A stretch of 64,000 nucleotides of DNA from Phocoena phocoena (lineage: Eukaryota; Chordata; Mammalia; Artiodactyla; Phocoenidae). The notes under the pieces are model-generated. The model worked only from the letters and a program-made list of their open reading frames with translations, made no database searches and was not told the DNA's origin. The stretch's first letter is position 1. Every line of letters begins with the position of its first letter. The stretch is from assembly GCF_963924675.1 (NCBI RefSeq), contig NC_089220.1:55996639-56060638 (forward strand), given 5' to 3'. Below, piece after piece: positions 23,360 through 36,521 of the stretch. The position numbers and the translations under genes are program-made.

Positions 23360-25689
23360 TAAAATATAGGAAGTGCAGAATCTGGAACACATGTGATAAA
23401 GCCCTCTATGGAACAAACGAGATGCAGAAGGATACAAAGGAAAAGCAGTGTGTATTTTAGTGAAATTGACTCTATTTCCATTGGTTTATAAAACTAGTTC
23501 ATAATATACTTATCAAAGTCATATTCCAAATTGTAGCATGAAAAGTTTAAGATTAACTTTTTCCTTCATATCTCCCTGTCTCATACATCATCTAAGGTAA
23601 GATAATTTCTAATATAAAACCTGAACTCCCAAATTTCTTTCCCATTATAACCCCCATTTTTGAAGAATAATATATACTTACCTTTTGGATTCAATTTCAA
23701 TTCATATCAATGTAAATATAGTTCCCTTAACATTTTTGGTATCCTGAACCTCCAGAAACCTGACCTATTTCCAGAACTAAATAAGAGAACACAAAGCTAC
23801 TTGAGTTAAGTAGATAAAAATCATTGGGATATGGATAGTTTGCTCTATCTAGTCCCCTCTCATTTCTCACCCTCTCAACTCTTGTATTTCTCTGCTACCC
23901 ATATTAATGTTGACAGCCCCTTCCATCTATTTTGTTACTACCTTTCTTTGCATTTCAAAATACTACACATCTATCTACATAGCTTCGATAGAAAGATGCT
24001 TTGAGCTTTTGCTTAGCTGAATCTAGTTATGTTTAAAAAAAAATACAAACCCTTTTCAGTACTAGCAGTTGAACAATGTATGCCATATGATTTTCTAGTA
24101 GTATTGGGATTATGACACCATTTTCTGGAAGCAAGACCTTGCTCATATACTTTCCTGAGGAAAAATAAATAGGATACTATAACATGACTGATAGGGAAAA
24201 AGACAAAAATATAGTACAGTGCACAAAAAATAGAGAAAAAAAGGGAGAATGTTCTACAGAAAGATGTTAAGAGAAATCAGGAAAAACTCAAACTACTATA
24301 CATGTTGTAGGGGAGAAAAAGACAGTGAAGAAATATGAATAGTATAAGAAATAGCAAGAACTGATCTGTTTTTATTGGAATAAACAAGTTGTTTGGTTAT
24401 ATACAAACTGCCTGTTTCCTTTTCATACATTAGCAGAAAAGATATAACTCCATATAATTCCTTTATATTATTTTGCATTAATCAGTCATTTTCATTACAA
24501 ATATGGATAGGGTTCTTCTTAACATAGAAAACATTATATAATTTGTTGCACAATGTTTATAATTCTATTGACTTTTAAAAGCAAAGACCAATTTAAAAAA
24601 CCATGTTTAGTAACTTTTATCGTATGTATATATGCTATATGGATGTATTCATAATTTATAAACATGAATGAATATAAAGAGAGTGGAATGCTTTCTTCCA
24701 ATTTATTTACATTGGAACTCCAATAGGAAAATGGTAGCTACTTAGTTTAGAATCTTGCCACTTTTCCTAGAACCCACTCAGATAAAATAAAATAATGGAG
24801 GAAAAGTGTTAATTTTCAATTACTTAAAAAAATTAAATGTAAAATTTAAAAAATGAATAAATAACTCCCAGAAAACCATAATTAGCTGCTGTTTAAAAAC
24901 AGCAGTAGCTTAAAGCAGCAGAGCTATATATGAAGCCACTTGATACAGTTTTGGTGGGAAGAACATAGAAGAATGGTGATTTGAGATACAACCTATTAGG
25001 AGCAGATCACTAAAAAACACAGCAAAAAATAACTTTCCAGAAGAAGTCTCCACCTGCAGCAAGAAATACTTGGAGTAGATCTACAGTTAAACTAAGAGCT
25101 AAGCACTTGGGGAGATTGAGAAAGAAGAGACATAAGGTACCACAGAGTGTTCAGAGTCATCACTTCAAAGTCATCACTTTAAGGGCCAGAGGAGTTAGTT
25201 CTCTTTGTGGAAGAAACTGGTAAAGGAAAGATGTATTATAGGCCTCATGAGAGAAGCCATTCAGAATAAAGTAAGGTTTTCATAGGCGTAAAAGTTGTGA
25301 CCAGATATAGGTACAATATACCAAAATAATCTGTCAAGGTAATCATAATGGAGTGCGTTCTTGAGCTAAAATACTAGAAGGTCAAACCTTTCACAAGAAG
25401 ACAGAATATATGTTAGCGATTCTTTTGAAAAAGCATAAACAGAGAAAGTACCAAGCAAATGCCACAAGCTTATGGAAAATGTAACCAAAAATTCCACCAT
25501 GAAATTAAAACCAACAAGCTTATGAAGCAACCAGAGCTATGAAGAAAGCCCATATATCAGACACAGGAACTCAAGGAGATAGTCAAACAGTAGGTGACAA
25601 TGCCACACATAGGAAATAGCAGACCTTAGAATGAAGATGGAAGAAAGAGACAAAGCCTTTTGATTTCATATTTAATTTAATTTAATTTA
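23360..25689. other. AT-rich sequence; right part may be an old L1 5' region
   Basis: 23,360-24,900 shows no recognisable feature. From about 24,900 to 25,640 the sequence becomes purine-rich ('acaggaactcaaggagatag', 'aagatggaagaaagagac') in a way resembling a sense ancient L1 5' UTR/ORF1 start. I could not confirm this. Confidence 0.35.
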
Positions 25690-25892
25690 TTTATTTATTT
25701 TTGCCGTATGCGGGCCTCTCACTGTTGTGGCCTCTCCCACTGCGGAGCACAGACTCCGGACGTGCAGGCCCAGTGGCCATGGCTCACGGGCCCAGCCACT
25801 CCGCGGCTGCGGGATCCTCCCGGACCAGGGCACGACCCATGTCCCCTGCATCGGCAGGCGGACTGTCAACCACTGCACCACCAGGGAAGCCC
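25690..25892 (-). mobile_element. CHR-type SINE, antisense
   Basis: The complement of the head (accaccagggaagccc) closes the element at the right, and its A-tail is the TTTATTTATT run at the left. The target duplication is blurred by AT-rich flanks (ttaattt on both sides). It lies directly against the poly-T end of the L1 fragment that follows, so it probably inserted in that L1's A-tail. It has more CpG-to-TpG changes than the copies at 22.5 and 23.1 kb. Confidence 0.9.
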
Positions 25893-25906
25893 TTATTTTA
25901 ATTTAA

Positions 25907-26100
25907 AAAATTTTCTTTTATTGAAGTATAGTTGATTTACAATATTGTGTTAGTTTCAAGTGTACAGCATAGTGATTCAGATATATGTATATATATATAT
26001 TTTTTTTTTCACATTCTTTTCCCTTATTACAAAATATTCAGTATAGTTCTTTGTGCTATATACTAGGTCCTTGTTTGTTATCTATTTTGTATATAGTAGT
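25907..26100 (-). mobile_element. L1 3' UTR fragment (cetartiodactyl type), antisense
   Basis: 'cttttattgaagtatagttg', 'acaatattgtgttagtttca' and 'cagcatagtgattcag' are the complement of the cetartiodactyl L1 3' end, like 7,988 and 44,680. The copy is 5'-truncated after about 200 bp and contains a short (TA)n at about 25,983-26,000. Confidence 0.8.
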
Positions 26101-26229
26101 TATAAAGAATTTTTTAAAATGAAGACTAGATTAGAAGATACATAGGAAGAACATACACAAGAGAAAGCACGATAAGAAGCAGAGATAATAGGAATGAGAA
26201 AAATGAAGAAAATAAGGTAAAAATAAGAG

Positions 26230-26500
26230 TTTTTTTAAGTATGTTGGAGAGGACACGAGCATAGGAAATCTGTCTTGTACATCGTTGGAGCCCTTAAAAA
26301 AAAGAAGAGAACAAATGGAAAAATAAAATATCTAGAGCTTCTGGAAAAGAAGAACAATTATGAAATATTTAAACTACCATGTGTCCAGGCATATAAGAAA
26401 GATACAATAATTCACATGGTTTGGTATTGGTACAACAACAAACAAATCAATGAAATAGAGTAGAAAGTCCAGAGAGACCAACGGATATATAGTCACCTTA
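26230..26500 (+). mobile_element. Ancient L1 ORF2 fragment, sense
   Basis: The frame at 26,275-26,463 ends with HMVWYWYNNKQINEIE, which parallels the conserved L1 ORF2 stretch of the type 'AWYWYKNRHIDQWNRIE'. The following DNA 'agaaagtccagagagacc' also matches. Nothing is functional. Confidence 0.65.
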
Positions 26501-26539
26501 TTTTGTTTTGTTCTTTCTCAGATTTACCAAATTATAATC

Positions 26540-26975
26540 TACCTGCAACAAAACTAATCCTTTTAGTGTACACTCTGGGTTTTGATAAGCATATACAGTC
26601 TAATAACCAACACAAAATCAAGATATATAGAAGTTCCATTACCCACAAAAATAAACTCATGCCTCTTTGTAGTCAACCCCTGCCCAATTGCCAGTCTCTG
26701 GAAAACACTAATCTATTTTTAATCCTTATAATTTTGCCTGTTTCAGAAGTTCTTATAAATAGAACTATATAGTATGTAGCTTTGGGAGTCTGGATTCTTT
26801 CACTTAGCATAATGCTTTGAGATTCATTCATGCTGTAGCATGTATTGTCAGTTTATTACTTTTTTAGTGCTAATTAGAATTTCATTGTATGAATGTATCA
26901 CTGTTTATCCATGCACCAGGTGAAGAAAATTTGGATTATTTACAGTTTTATAAATTATATACTAAGACACTATCA
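26540..26975 (-). mobile_element. Ancient L1 3' UTR, antisense
   Basis: The blocks 'ctctggaaaacactaatcta', 'tttcacttagcataatgct' and 'tgctgtagcatgtattgtc' give the standard order of an antisense L1M 3' end. It is adjacent to a sense L1 piece, so the two are separate insertions or an inversion. Confidence 0.8.
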
Positions 26976-27083
26976 TTATTAGTCTACATATTTTTATTTG
27001 AACATTTTCCTTTCTCTTCAGCAAATACTAGGACTAAGGTGATTATGTTTAACTTAAAAATAAATGATTAAAAAGAAAAAAAG

Positions 27084-27478
27084 TAACCAAAACTGGGGCT
27101 TCCCTGGTGGCGCAGTGGTTAAGAATCTGCCTGCCAATGCAGGGGACATGGGTCCGATCCCTGGTCTGAGAAGATCCACATGCCGCAGAGCAATTAAGCC
27201 CAGGTGCCACAACTAATGAGTCTTCACTCTAGAGCCCGCAAGCCACAACTACTGAGCCCACATGCCACAACTACTGAAGCCCACATGCCTAGAGCCGGTG
27301 CTCTGCAACAAGAGAAGCCACTGCAATGAGAAGCCCGCACACTGCAATGAAGAATAACCCCCACACGCCACAACTGGAGAAAGCCCGCATGCTGCAACAA
27401 AGACCCAAAGCAGCCAGAAACAATAAATAAAATAAATTTATAAAAAAAAAGAATAAAGTTGTTAAAAACAAAAACTGG
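27084..27478 (+). mobile_element. Long CHR-2-like SINE with expanded internal repeats
   Basis: The tRNA-like head gggcttccctggtggcgcag starts at 27,096. The body is about 365 bp, well above the roughly 200 bp of the other copies, because it keeps several imperfect repeats of the form 'ccacaactactgagcccac'. It ends in an (AAATA)n/A-rich tail. Target duplications TAACCAAAACTGG (27,084-27,096) and the near-identical TTAAAAACAAAAACTGG-type site (to 27,478) flank it. It is a distinct subfamily from the short CHR copies at 22.5, 23.1, 25.7 and 42.2 kb. Confidence 0.92.
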
Positions 27479-27489
27479 TAGCCAGTATA

Positions 27490-27845
27490 TATAAAGAAAA
27501 CTTATAAACCAATGTAAGTGAGCAACTCAGTTTCCGAAAAAAAAAAAAAAAAGGCAAATGATTTAAATATAGTCTTCAACAAAGAAAATAATACATATGA
27601 AAAGTGAGCACATGTGCAAGTGATCATCATTAATCATTAGAGAAAAATGAAGTAAAACAATAAAATATCACTATACACAGCTATTGGAATTTCTAATGTT
27701 AAAAAGACCGAGAGTGTTAAATGATTATGAGGATATCAACAACTTCATCTCTCATACATTGCTGTTTGAAATATAAAGTTGTACAGTCACTTCGGAAAAC
27801 ATTTGGGAAGCTTCTTATATAATTAAACATACACTTACCATATAA
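27490..27845 (+). mobile_element. Ancient L1 ORF2 3' fragment, sense
   Basis: 'agtgagcacatgtgcaagtg', 'tctctcatacattgctgttt' and 'tcggaaaacatttggg' correspond to the L1 ORF2 C-terminal coding DNA. It is degraded beyond translation. Confidence 0.75.
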
Positions 27846-28094
27846 ATTATCTTGAATCAATTGATTATACATTTTATATATTTTGAATATGTATTTTAAA
27901 TAATATCATTTATTATAGAAGAAAATATGATGAAGTTATCAGTAATAAATCTGGCAAAATGTGCAAAACCCATGTTTAAGTAATAAATACATAAAGAAGA
28001 TAATTTTATTGCTAGAAACTCAAAATTATAAAGTTGTAAATTCCTCTCAAGTTAATCCATAGTTTTAGTGCAATTTTTATCAGTATACCTACAA

Positions 28095-28740
28095 TTTTTT
28101 CTAGGTACTAGAATGTGAATTTTAAATAACTCAAGATAAGCTAAAATGCATCTGAGGGAGAAAGCTTTGGAGAAATTGCCCTACCACATATCAAGACTCA
28201 CTAAAATATTGTAGAATTACAGACATTTGTGGATTCTCACAGAGGAGACAAATTTACCAATTTAATAGAACAGAGAACAAACCAAGAGGAATTAACATTT
28301 ACCAAAACTTTATTTATGACAAATATATTACAGTTCACTCAGTAAAGAGTTCAATACATAGTCAGTAAATAACGCTGGGGTAATTAGTTTACCATATAGA
28401 GGATCTTGCCTGAAAACTAGGCAAAAATTTTTAGATGGATTAAATAATTAAAATTAAAGGTCAAGATTTTAAAGCTCTTAATAGACTATAAGGAAAAATG
28501 AACATTTTAACTGTAGGTAGGGACAATTATTTAAATAAGAAATAAAATATATTATCTATAAAATAAGATAAATTTAAATTCAGATGAAATCAATAATTTC
28601 TGCCCATCAAAGATCACCTAAAATGTGATAAAATGCAAATTAAAATTAGAAAAAGATATTTTTAAGACATAGATTAGCTTTCTGAATTCACAAAGATATA
28701 CAAGTCACTAAGAAAAAAAGAGAGACTTAAATAAAATGCC
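28095..28740 (+). mobile_element. Ancient L1 ORF2 fragment, sense
   Basis: 'accacatatcaagactcac', 'aaaattaaaggtcaagattt' and 'ctgcccatcaaagatcacc' are L1 ORF2 blocks that lie upstream, in L1 order, of those found at 27.5-27.8 kb. As the order is reversed here, the two pieces are separate insertions or a rearranged copy. Confidence 0.65.
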
Positions 28741-30364
28741 CATTTAGGGGAAAATGAATGACTAAATTGTGTTATTTTAATAAGATGAAAGTCTGTATAG
28801 CGCTAAGAAAAAATGGATTCTAGTTATATGAATCAACAGTAATATTTTTGAAAAACATAATGTCAAGAGAAGAAGGTATTTTTATGACTTCATACATAAC
28901 ACAGAGCTCAAAAAACAAGAAAATATAAACAAAATATTGTTTGAAGATATATACACATGTGATGAAATTAAAAATATAAAAAGTAAAGTATGGGTTAATC
29001 ACAACATTCAGATTAGCGGTAAGCTCATGAGTTTGGGGAAATTTAACAGTGAAGTAATGAGGAAAATATGTAGATTAATGATATTTGTGGTATTCCATTT
29101 CATGGAGTTATTTTTTTAGATGTTTATTTTATTATTATACTTTATAACTTATATACATTTGTAAAATGATTAAATGGAATGTTTTAAGTGTCATGCTGAC
29201 AGTGTTGACTTCATATCATCCTTAGCTAAAATATCAAGTTTCAATATTTACTTGCAGCATGTCATTGCTAACACTAGTAGATTATACAAAATCTGTATTA
29301 CAAGTAATCTTTTTGATAATGTTGAATGCTTTATCTCACACTTTTGAGATTTCAGTTTAGATTGTCATTATTTATAATCCCATAATATTTCTGAGAAGAG
29401 CACATGAAGGAGTTAGCACTATCAGCTCTGTTGGGTTTTTGTGTGTGTGTTATTTCCCCTTGTGCCAGCATCATCATTACATTCAGACCTCAGTTTCTAA
29501 ACAAGACTCTGTTTAATCTACTTATCTATCATATGAGAGTAAATATAAGTATTCTAGGTAATAGACCCTATAGTCAATTTAAGCAGTTTTATGGAAAGTG
29601 AAGAAACAGGTAAAGGTTCCACTGCAATGTCCAGTTTGTAGATCTTTCACTCTACTTTCAGGTCATTTCAATGTCAGAGCTACCATGGAACCATCTGTTA
29701 CTATTTATTAATGAGTTAATTTTGATAAAGTTATTGCTTTTCTTATTTCTCAGATAACAGATAAAGATAAAAAAATAAAATCTCCAACATTTTATTCCTA
29801 CCACCAAGTGAATCATCTTGAGCACCCTATCTTAGAGGACACTGATGTAGCAAACTAGCTCTTTTATTTATCAGAGTATTTTCATAGGTGATTTTCTCTG
29901 TCTTCATTTCTTCTCCTTTCTGACTCCATCTCAGTTTTCAGGACTGAGGATGAATATCAATTCTGTCACAACCTTGCTCAGATTTACCCATCTAGTTATC
30001 CACTAAGATAGTAAGTTTTGAGTACCATCTCTGAATAAGCCATCTTCATAGATAATAGATATATTTTAAATGTTATGAAAGAGCAGTTTTTAGTCTAGTG
30101 CATTGGTTGATACCACTTGTCTTTCCAGGAACAGTCGAAGCCTAGCCTTACAGAAAGCTGAGAATTTGGGACATATTCTCACTAATGCATTTTTTTAGCT
30201 TATAATAAATATAAATATGTAGGGGAATGGCTTGAGAAAATATTAAACATTAAGCTTTAAATTTCTCTTGAATATTCATAGGAAAGGATTTTAAAGCCAG
30301 ATTCCTTGAATACTGTTCACAAAATAATTTTATTTACATTGTCTCTGAAACATGAGCAGAATAT
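28741..30364. other. AT-rich sequence without recognised features
   Basis: Only short frames and a small (GT)n at about 29,440-29,450 are present. No gene or repeat can be supported. Confidence 0.5.
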
Positions 30365-30525
30365 TCCACATACTGTGAGATCCATGTGAGCAGTGACCAT
30401 GTTCCTTTTACATTCTCATCATTGTAACTGCAAAATCTAAACAGGGCTTCATATATAGAATATTCTCAAATTTTCTTGAATGATTTAGTGAAAAAATTAT
30501 TTGAATAAATGAATTAAAACAATAT
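30365..30525 (+). mobile_element. L2 3' end, sense (short)
   Basis: 'gtgagatccatgtgagcagtgaccatgttc' leading to 'aaacagggcttcatatatag' and 'tcttgaatgatttagtg' follows the terminal L2 blocks in order. It is old and diverged. Confidence 0.5.
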
Positions 30526-33094
30526 TCAACTGAAAAGAAACCTGAGCTTGTACAGTATTTACAATAGATAAGGTTAATTAAACAAATAATTTTTTGTGTG
30601 AGAAGAATTGAACCACAAATATTTTGAAATCCCCAATAATTGTTTTTCTTGCTATAGGGAATATTTTATAAATACAAAATTAATGGGAAACAAAGGGCAG
30701 TTTTTAGTAATTTATATACTGCTAGGACTTATACATAAAAGACTCACATAGGAACTATATACTCTGATGTAGTGGTTTTCACAAATAAAATAGTTATTTT
30801 ACAGCTTACTATAATAGTCCAATAACAATATTTACCTTTTATAATTTTACATCCTTTCCTAAAATATGATGTTTTCATTTGCTGATTGCCATAAGGCTGC
30901 AATTATGGAATCAGAGCTACTGTTTAATTCATAGTCATTAACTGTATCATCACCAAAACCAAATTTGATTCTAGGCAATTAATAAGTTATTGCTGAATTA
31001 ATTGATTCTATCTAAACAGAAATAAACTATCTTGAATTACTTCATCTTCTTCCTGGTCCCTGAAAAGTCTACATTAAATAGATTTTTATTCCTTTTCTTG
31101 TGATTTTCTTCCATTCTTTTCTGCTTCTGTTTCAAAATACTCAGCTTACTAACTTCAGCTTGAAATTAATATATTAGAATATTCAACTTTTTGCAGGGAT
31201 TATTTGTTTTATTCAGGCAATATTCAAGGAATACTGTGCATGAGAGTATTCAATGTGCTTAATAGTTCCATTGGGAAGTACCAAGTTAAGGTCTTATTTA
31301 AACATTGCAATAATTATATTTTGGTATCTCTGCAGTTAATGGTCACTTTAGAAGTCAGGTCACAATTTTTCTATCATGAAAATAAAATGTAATTGCAAGG
31401 AGTAAAATAGCCAAAAAGATGAAACAGTTAGATCTGGCAGTTAATAGAGATAAATATTCCTTTATACTTTATTCAGCATGAAAGTATTTATCCAGTTCAT
31501 TAGAAAAATTGTCAATTCTTATGACATAGTAGGATATAGATATGCTTTTCAATTGCTTTTATTTCAAATTAAAAAATCTAAAATTATTGCCATTATTGCA
31601 ATTTGCCACTCATGAAATAATGCAATTTTTTCTTTTTCTCTCCTTATTTTTATTCTTCCTTTTCTTCCCTCCCTTTCTCTTTTACTCTGAATTACCTCAT
31701 AGAGTCAGAGAAGCGTACCTCATGAAGTCACCTCCTATAGTGACTTGCCTCAAGAAACATCCCATGTTAAATATCTGAAATGATCAAGTAGTTTCTTAAA
31801 CTTTTCAATGAGTTTCTTAATCAAATATACTTATTAAGTCTTATATTCAAACCAAAGTAAGAAGCGATGAGGATGTTCATTGAATATTTTGTTTGTCATC
31901 CCAGCATCAATTTTAGCCCACCCATGTTATAGAAGTTTTGAGATCAGATTGTATTAAGCCATACCATTGATTTGAAGCTAGGCACTGGCTTTTCTAAAAC
32001 ATTGATTGTCGGTATGAGGCAATACTTCACCACCATCTACCACTTCATCATGAGTGTCAGATTTGGGGTCCCTTGCTTAGAAGAGGTCATGCTTGGCTTA
32101 CTGCTCTGTTGTTACCATCTTGAAATTCTTAATGCTATTTTAACATAGAGCATGCATTTTCATCTTGCACTAGGCCTTGAAAATAACATAGCCCCTGAAG
32201 ATGTTTAGAACGTGTACTCATATTTGGCTTTCACAATGACCAAAGGTTGCTAGTGATGTTCCAAACCCAGAAAGCAGAGATGCTAAATGTTCTGAAATGC
32301 ACCATTTCAAATGCTAAAAGCATTATAGAGAAACACTAGTGTAAACCAATCAGGATAATCCCCGTCGTCTTTGCAAAATTGATTGGGTTGCACAAGAAAT
32401 GTATGGCTAAACCAAGATCGTGGCATATCTTTACCAGATTGACAGAGTCACAGATTGTGCAAGGAATGAATCTTTGTATTTATGCTTAATAATGCTGGGA
32501 TTTGTTATCTTTTCTCTCTCTCTCAAGCTAAGCAATAAGGTATTTAGTGTCAGTGGCTACACACACACAGAGCAGAGCTTATGAATGGAAGATGACTGAG
32601 CTGAGAAGACCAAAGGGGGGAAAAAAAAAGAGGCATGACCCAGATTCAGACACCTAACACCTAACTCCTAACATTTTTTGGTGTAATATGAGCAACTTTA
32701 ATATATGCTGAATATGTCTTTTGGCTCCCTGTATTCAAATATTCCTTACTATTAGAATTTAATACCAGGAGTACAGTTTTCAAAGAAAGAAACACTAACA
32801 GGAAAACTAGCTGATCTGAAGATGTGGAACAGGGAACATTGACATCACCACTGCATAGGGTTAGAACTTTGGCAGTCATGGTTATATAATGGAGTAATAG
32901 TTTGTTACTGTTTCCTGTTGTCCCATACAGCTGCAACCCATGTTGACTCTTTCTGTAACATTAGAGCACTTTGTTGAAGATATCCAAGGTTTGAATTTCC
33001 TCTGGCCTTCAATAATTTCTTAGATATAGACCTGAATAAAGTCAGCAAATGAAGCAAATATGTTTAAATCAATCAGTAGAATAGTCATTCCTCT
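30526..33094. other. AT-rich single-copy DNA
   Basis: No transposable element or exon was recognised. A pyrimidine-rich tract lies at 31,630-31,690 and a short (AC)n/(TC)n pair at about 32,512-32,570. Confidence 0.5.
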
Positions 33095-33800
33095 CGTTAA
33101 CAATGGCTTAAATCAATAGAAACTTATTTCTCAGTCTCTTAATATCTGATGCAATTTGTGTGACCCTCCTTGATTTATTACTGGATTGTCTGGAACATTT
33201 GTTCCCTAAAGACTGTGTGCCAGAGGAAAGGGGAAGGGATGAGGCACACATATATTACTTCAACCCAGGGGTCACTGGTCACACCTAAGCCTGTGGTCCC
33301 AAATCATATATAATAAAGTTTGAAATATACAGGAAAGCATACTAAATATTTGACTGGGATTGTCACTGCTATATAGATTTTAATCAAATTATAAAGAAGT
33401 TTTATGAATTAGCTAATTTAAAATTAGTTGTAAATATCAGTAAGTCAAAATATTATTGCTTCAAAGAAAAGAGACTAATTTGTTGCCCATGTATATATCT
33501 TTATATAAGTAATCCAAGGCTAGTATTAGTGCCATTTCTCAAAGTTCTCAAGGATCCAAGCTTCTTCCAGCTTACTTCACAACTATTCTGGGCATTTGGC
33601 CAAAGTCACCAAGATCCAAGATGGTAACATCCAAGTTTCAGGCCCTAGAAGAGAGAAAAGAACAAAGCAATAGCGAGAAAACTGTGAATGCCAACTAGTT
33701 CTTAAGAAAGTGTATGGAAACTGATACATGCCATTTCTCTTTCATCCTACTGTCCACCATCTTGTCACATGACCAAGTCCAGCTGCAAAAGGATTTGGTA
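33095..33800 (-). mobile_element. Two MaLR-like LTR fragments, antisense
   Basis: The plus strand shows 'aacaatggcttaaatcaata' (complement of the LTR polyadenylation end) and 'aggaaaggggaagggatgag'. A second copy-like stretch holds 'ccaagcttcttccag', 'aagatccaagatggtaac' and 'cacatgaccaagtccagctgc'. These are blocks of an old MaLR-type LTR. The middle (about 33,330-33,460) is unassigned, and the number of insertions is uncertain. Confidence 0.5.
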
Positions 33801-34689
33801 GTCATGTTCTCAATCGAATACTAACATTATATAGAGGTCAAAATAGATACAGGGTGAAATCAAGCAATCTCTGTCATCATTACCATAAATTAGTTGAAAA
33901 TGTAGGACTGAAACAGAAGGCAGAAAAAGCAAGATATATACTTTTAATTTCTGGAAAAAAGTAATGTTAATTTTTAAATGTTCATTAACAAACAGAATTT
34001 TTAAATACATAATTTTATATATTTTACACTAACAACCAAAGAGATTTTTTCCTTATATCCACTCTCACATATGGTCTCTTGTTTTTCTTTGATTCTAAGA
34101 AATGGATATGTGTATTAGATACTTATAATTCTCTTATTATTCTCTATATCTTGAAATTATCAAATTTTATCTTAGGTCTCTATTTCAATTTATTTCTGCA
34201 TTTTACTTTCAGTATTTACTCTTTAAAATAGACAAATATTTATATAAATGCAGTCTTTCCATATTTTTGAGTAAATGCATTATCTTGAAAGAGCTACTCT
34301 CAAAATAATATCACTGTGCAAAACCAGTTGAATGTAAAATTCTTCTTTTAAATAATGAATGAAACTAGTTTATTATGAGTCACTTCTAAATAGGTCACAG
34401 TTCTGCCAGAAAATAAATTATGTTGATTAGTGTTACTTTCTCTGTTTAACAAACATTGGACGCATTGATTATAGAAAATTTACACTGAAGAGCTGCTATT
34501 GCTATTATCATAGTTGACATTATGACAGCAGTTCTATTTTATTGCTTTATTTTCAAAGGATAATTAGTCTAGAAAGTCATAGAAATTGTCAAAGTTTTAG
34601 AGTGACACATGAATGCAAAAATTATTATTTAGTAATTATCTGAACCAAGAAATATTTCTGCGCATAAAAATAATGGAGAATGTATAAAA
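33801..34689. other. AT-rich sequence, nothing recognised
   Basis: No repeat or gene could be named. The minus-strand frame at 33,810-34,010 shows no domain. Confidence 0.5.
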
Positions 34690-34885
34690 GATGATGGTAG
34701 CAAATACACATAGCACTTACTTTGTTCCAGCCACTGTGCTAAGTACTTTATATGTATCAACTCATTTAACACACCCCATATGGTAGGAAAATTAGGATCT
34801 CTTATTTATGATAAATTAAAGCATAGGTAGTATTGATATAAGTAACTTTTCCCAATTACACAGCTAATAATAAAGGAAAGGATGA
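34690..34885 (-). mobile_element. MIR SINE, antisense
   Basis: 'gttccagccactgtgctaag', 'tatcaactcatttaacac' and 'acttttcccaattacacagct' match the complement of the MIR consensus in order. Confidence 0.85.
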
Positions 34886-34995
34886 ATAAATTTGAGAACA
34901 TAATAGTCTCATCTTTTAGGTAACAGAATATCAGAAAGAATGTGAAATGGCCATCAATTGGGAAAATGGTTCCAAAATTATACAGCAAAACAAGT

Positions 34996-35017
34996 CTGTG
35001 TGTGTGTGTGTGCATGT
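34996..35017. repeat. (TG)n microsatellite
   Basis: An uninterrupted run of about nine TG units ending in tgcatg. Confidence 0.9.
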
Positions 35018-35129
35018 AATAAGACTTATCTTCTGAACATCCAGATATTATCACTGAGAGTATGAAAAGGAGGCAATGCTTGGGAAAGCAATTGAAAACT
35101 ATGGTAAAACAGTATTATATAAAGAATTC

Positions 35130-35560
35130 TAACACCAAAAAGATAAAGTTGGTCAAAGATGTGAGCAGTCAATTCTCAAAAAATTAAAGACAAAATGTTA
35201 GTAAAAAATAAGTGAAAATTTTAATATTACTAATAATGAAGGACATATGAAAATGCTGATATTTAAACATGTTAAATTGAGAATTAAAGAAAAATGAAAA
35301 CAGACAACATGAGCAGGAATTACTAGAGTTTTGCAAATTTACATAGTGCTAGGATGAAATTTTCTTACAAACATCTTAGAAATATATATCTTTTATTGAC
35401 TATTTCAACTTCTAGGAGTCTAATGTAGACATTCACTAAATATGTGGAAACAAAAAGATTTATAAATTTTCAGTTGTGATATTAATTGAAATAATTATAT
35501 AAAATCCAAATATTCAGAAACAAGGAAATGAGTAAAGAAATTAAGCCCCAAACAATTGCT
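35130..35560 (+). mobile_element. Ancient L1/HAL1-like ORF2 3' fragment, sense
   Basis: 'tgtgagcagtcaattctca', 'aatgaaggacatatgaaaat' and 'ttcaacttctaggagtctaa' follow the C-terminal L1 ORF2/3' UTR order of an old family. It is heavily mutated. Confidence 0.6.
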
Positions 35561-36521
35561 TTATATAGTTTTTAAAATACTTTACTTTACCTTTAATAAT
35601 TTATGAAAATGTTTTAAACACATTAATATTTTTCAAAAGGCAAATGGACTTCTAATTAAGATAGTAAAGAAAGTAAGAATGACTCACTCATAAATAAGTA
35701 AATGATAGGTGGACATATGACTAGAGATAGATAGAAAAATATATCGATGAGGATAGTAATAGGTAGGTAGATAGATAGATTTATCTCTAATTTTTTTCTT
35801 TAAATTTTAGAGTTCAATTGATATGAATACAGAATATGGTTTAGTCATCTACCAGAGGCACTGTGAAAGTTCTACAACAAATATGCAAAACATGTTCAAG
35901 AGAAAAGAAGGCTGCTTTTGTAAATACAAAATCATACCCTCCAAGGAAAATGGAGATTCCCTAGAAAATAACTGAAGGGGACACACACTATTAAATATCT
36001 GACCCTGAGATTTAAGGATTGAAATATTGCTAATATCAGTCCTTATTAATTTTCTATAAATCCTTTCATGTATTTCTGGAAATGTTCCCGTTATATAACT
36101 CTATATCATGCAATTCATTGTATATAAGTCATTAATGTGTATATATTTATATGTATACGTGTGTTGGTATGTGTATTTTTTCTAAATCCACAGCTCCCAC
36201 AGTACAGACCTCTTTAAGAGTATTTGATATTATTTTCAAATAATATTTAACTTAAAAACATCATTATGTCTTGTGTATTTCGGTATGTCTTTTATCTGTA
36301 TTCATGAAAAAACGCTTGATTGGCAGCCAACTTTGCTAATGATTACAAATATCTGGTTCTCCTTTTGTTTCCTATGCAGACAGATACTCCCCAGCCCCCT
36401 TTACAATTACATGGGGACAAATGATTCTTTCTGACCAAGGAAATATGTTGGACATAATATGTATCTTTGTCAGTCTTAAACTTTGAAAAATCCCTGTGGG
36501 GTACTCTAGGTTCTTCTACTA
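35561..36521. other. AT-rich sequence with a short tetranucleotide repeat
   Basis: A TAGG/TAGA-type tetranucleotide run lies at about 35,760-35,780. No gene or named repeat was seen elsewhere. Confidence 0.5.

Noticed and set aside
27150..27400. CRISPR-like array (repeated ccacaact...gccc units)
   Set aside because: The units are imperfect, adjacent without unique spacers, and belong to the internal repeats of a CHR-2-like SINE.
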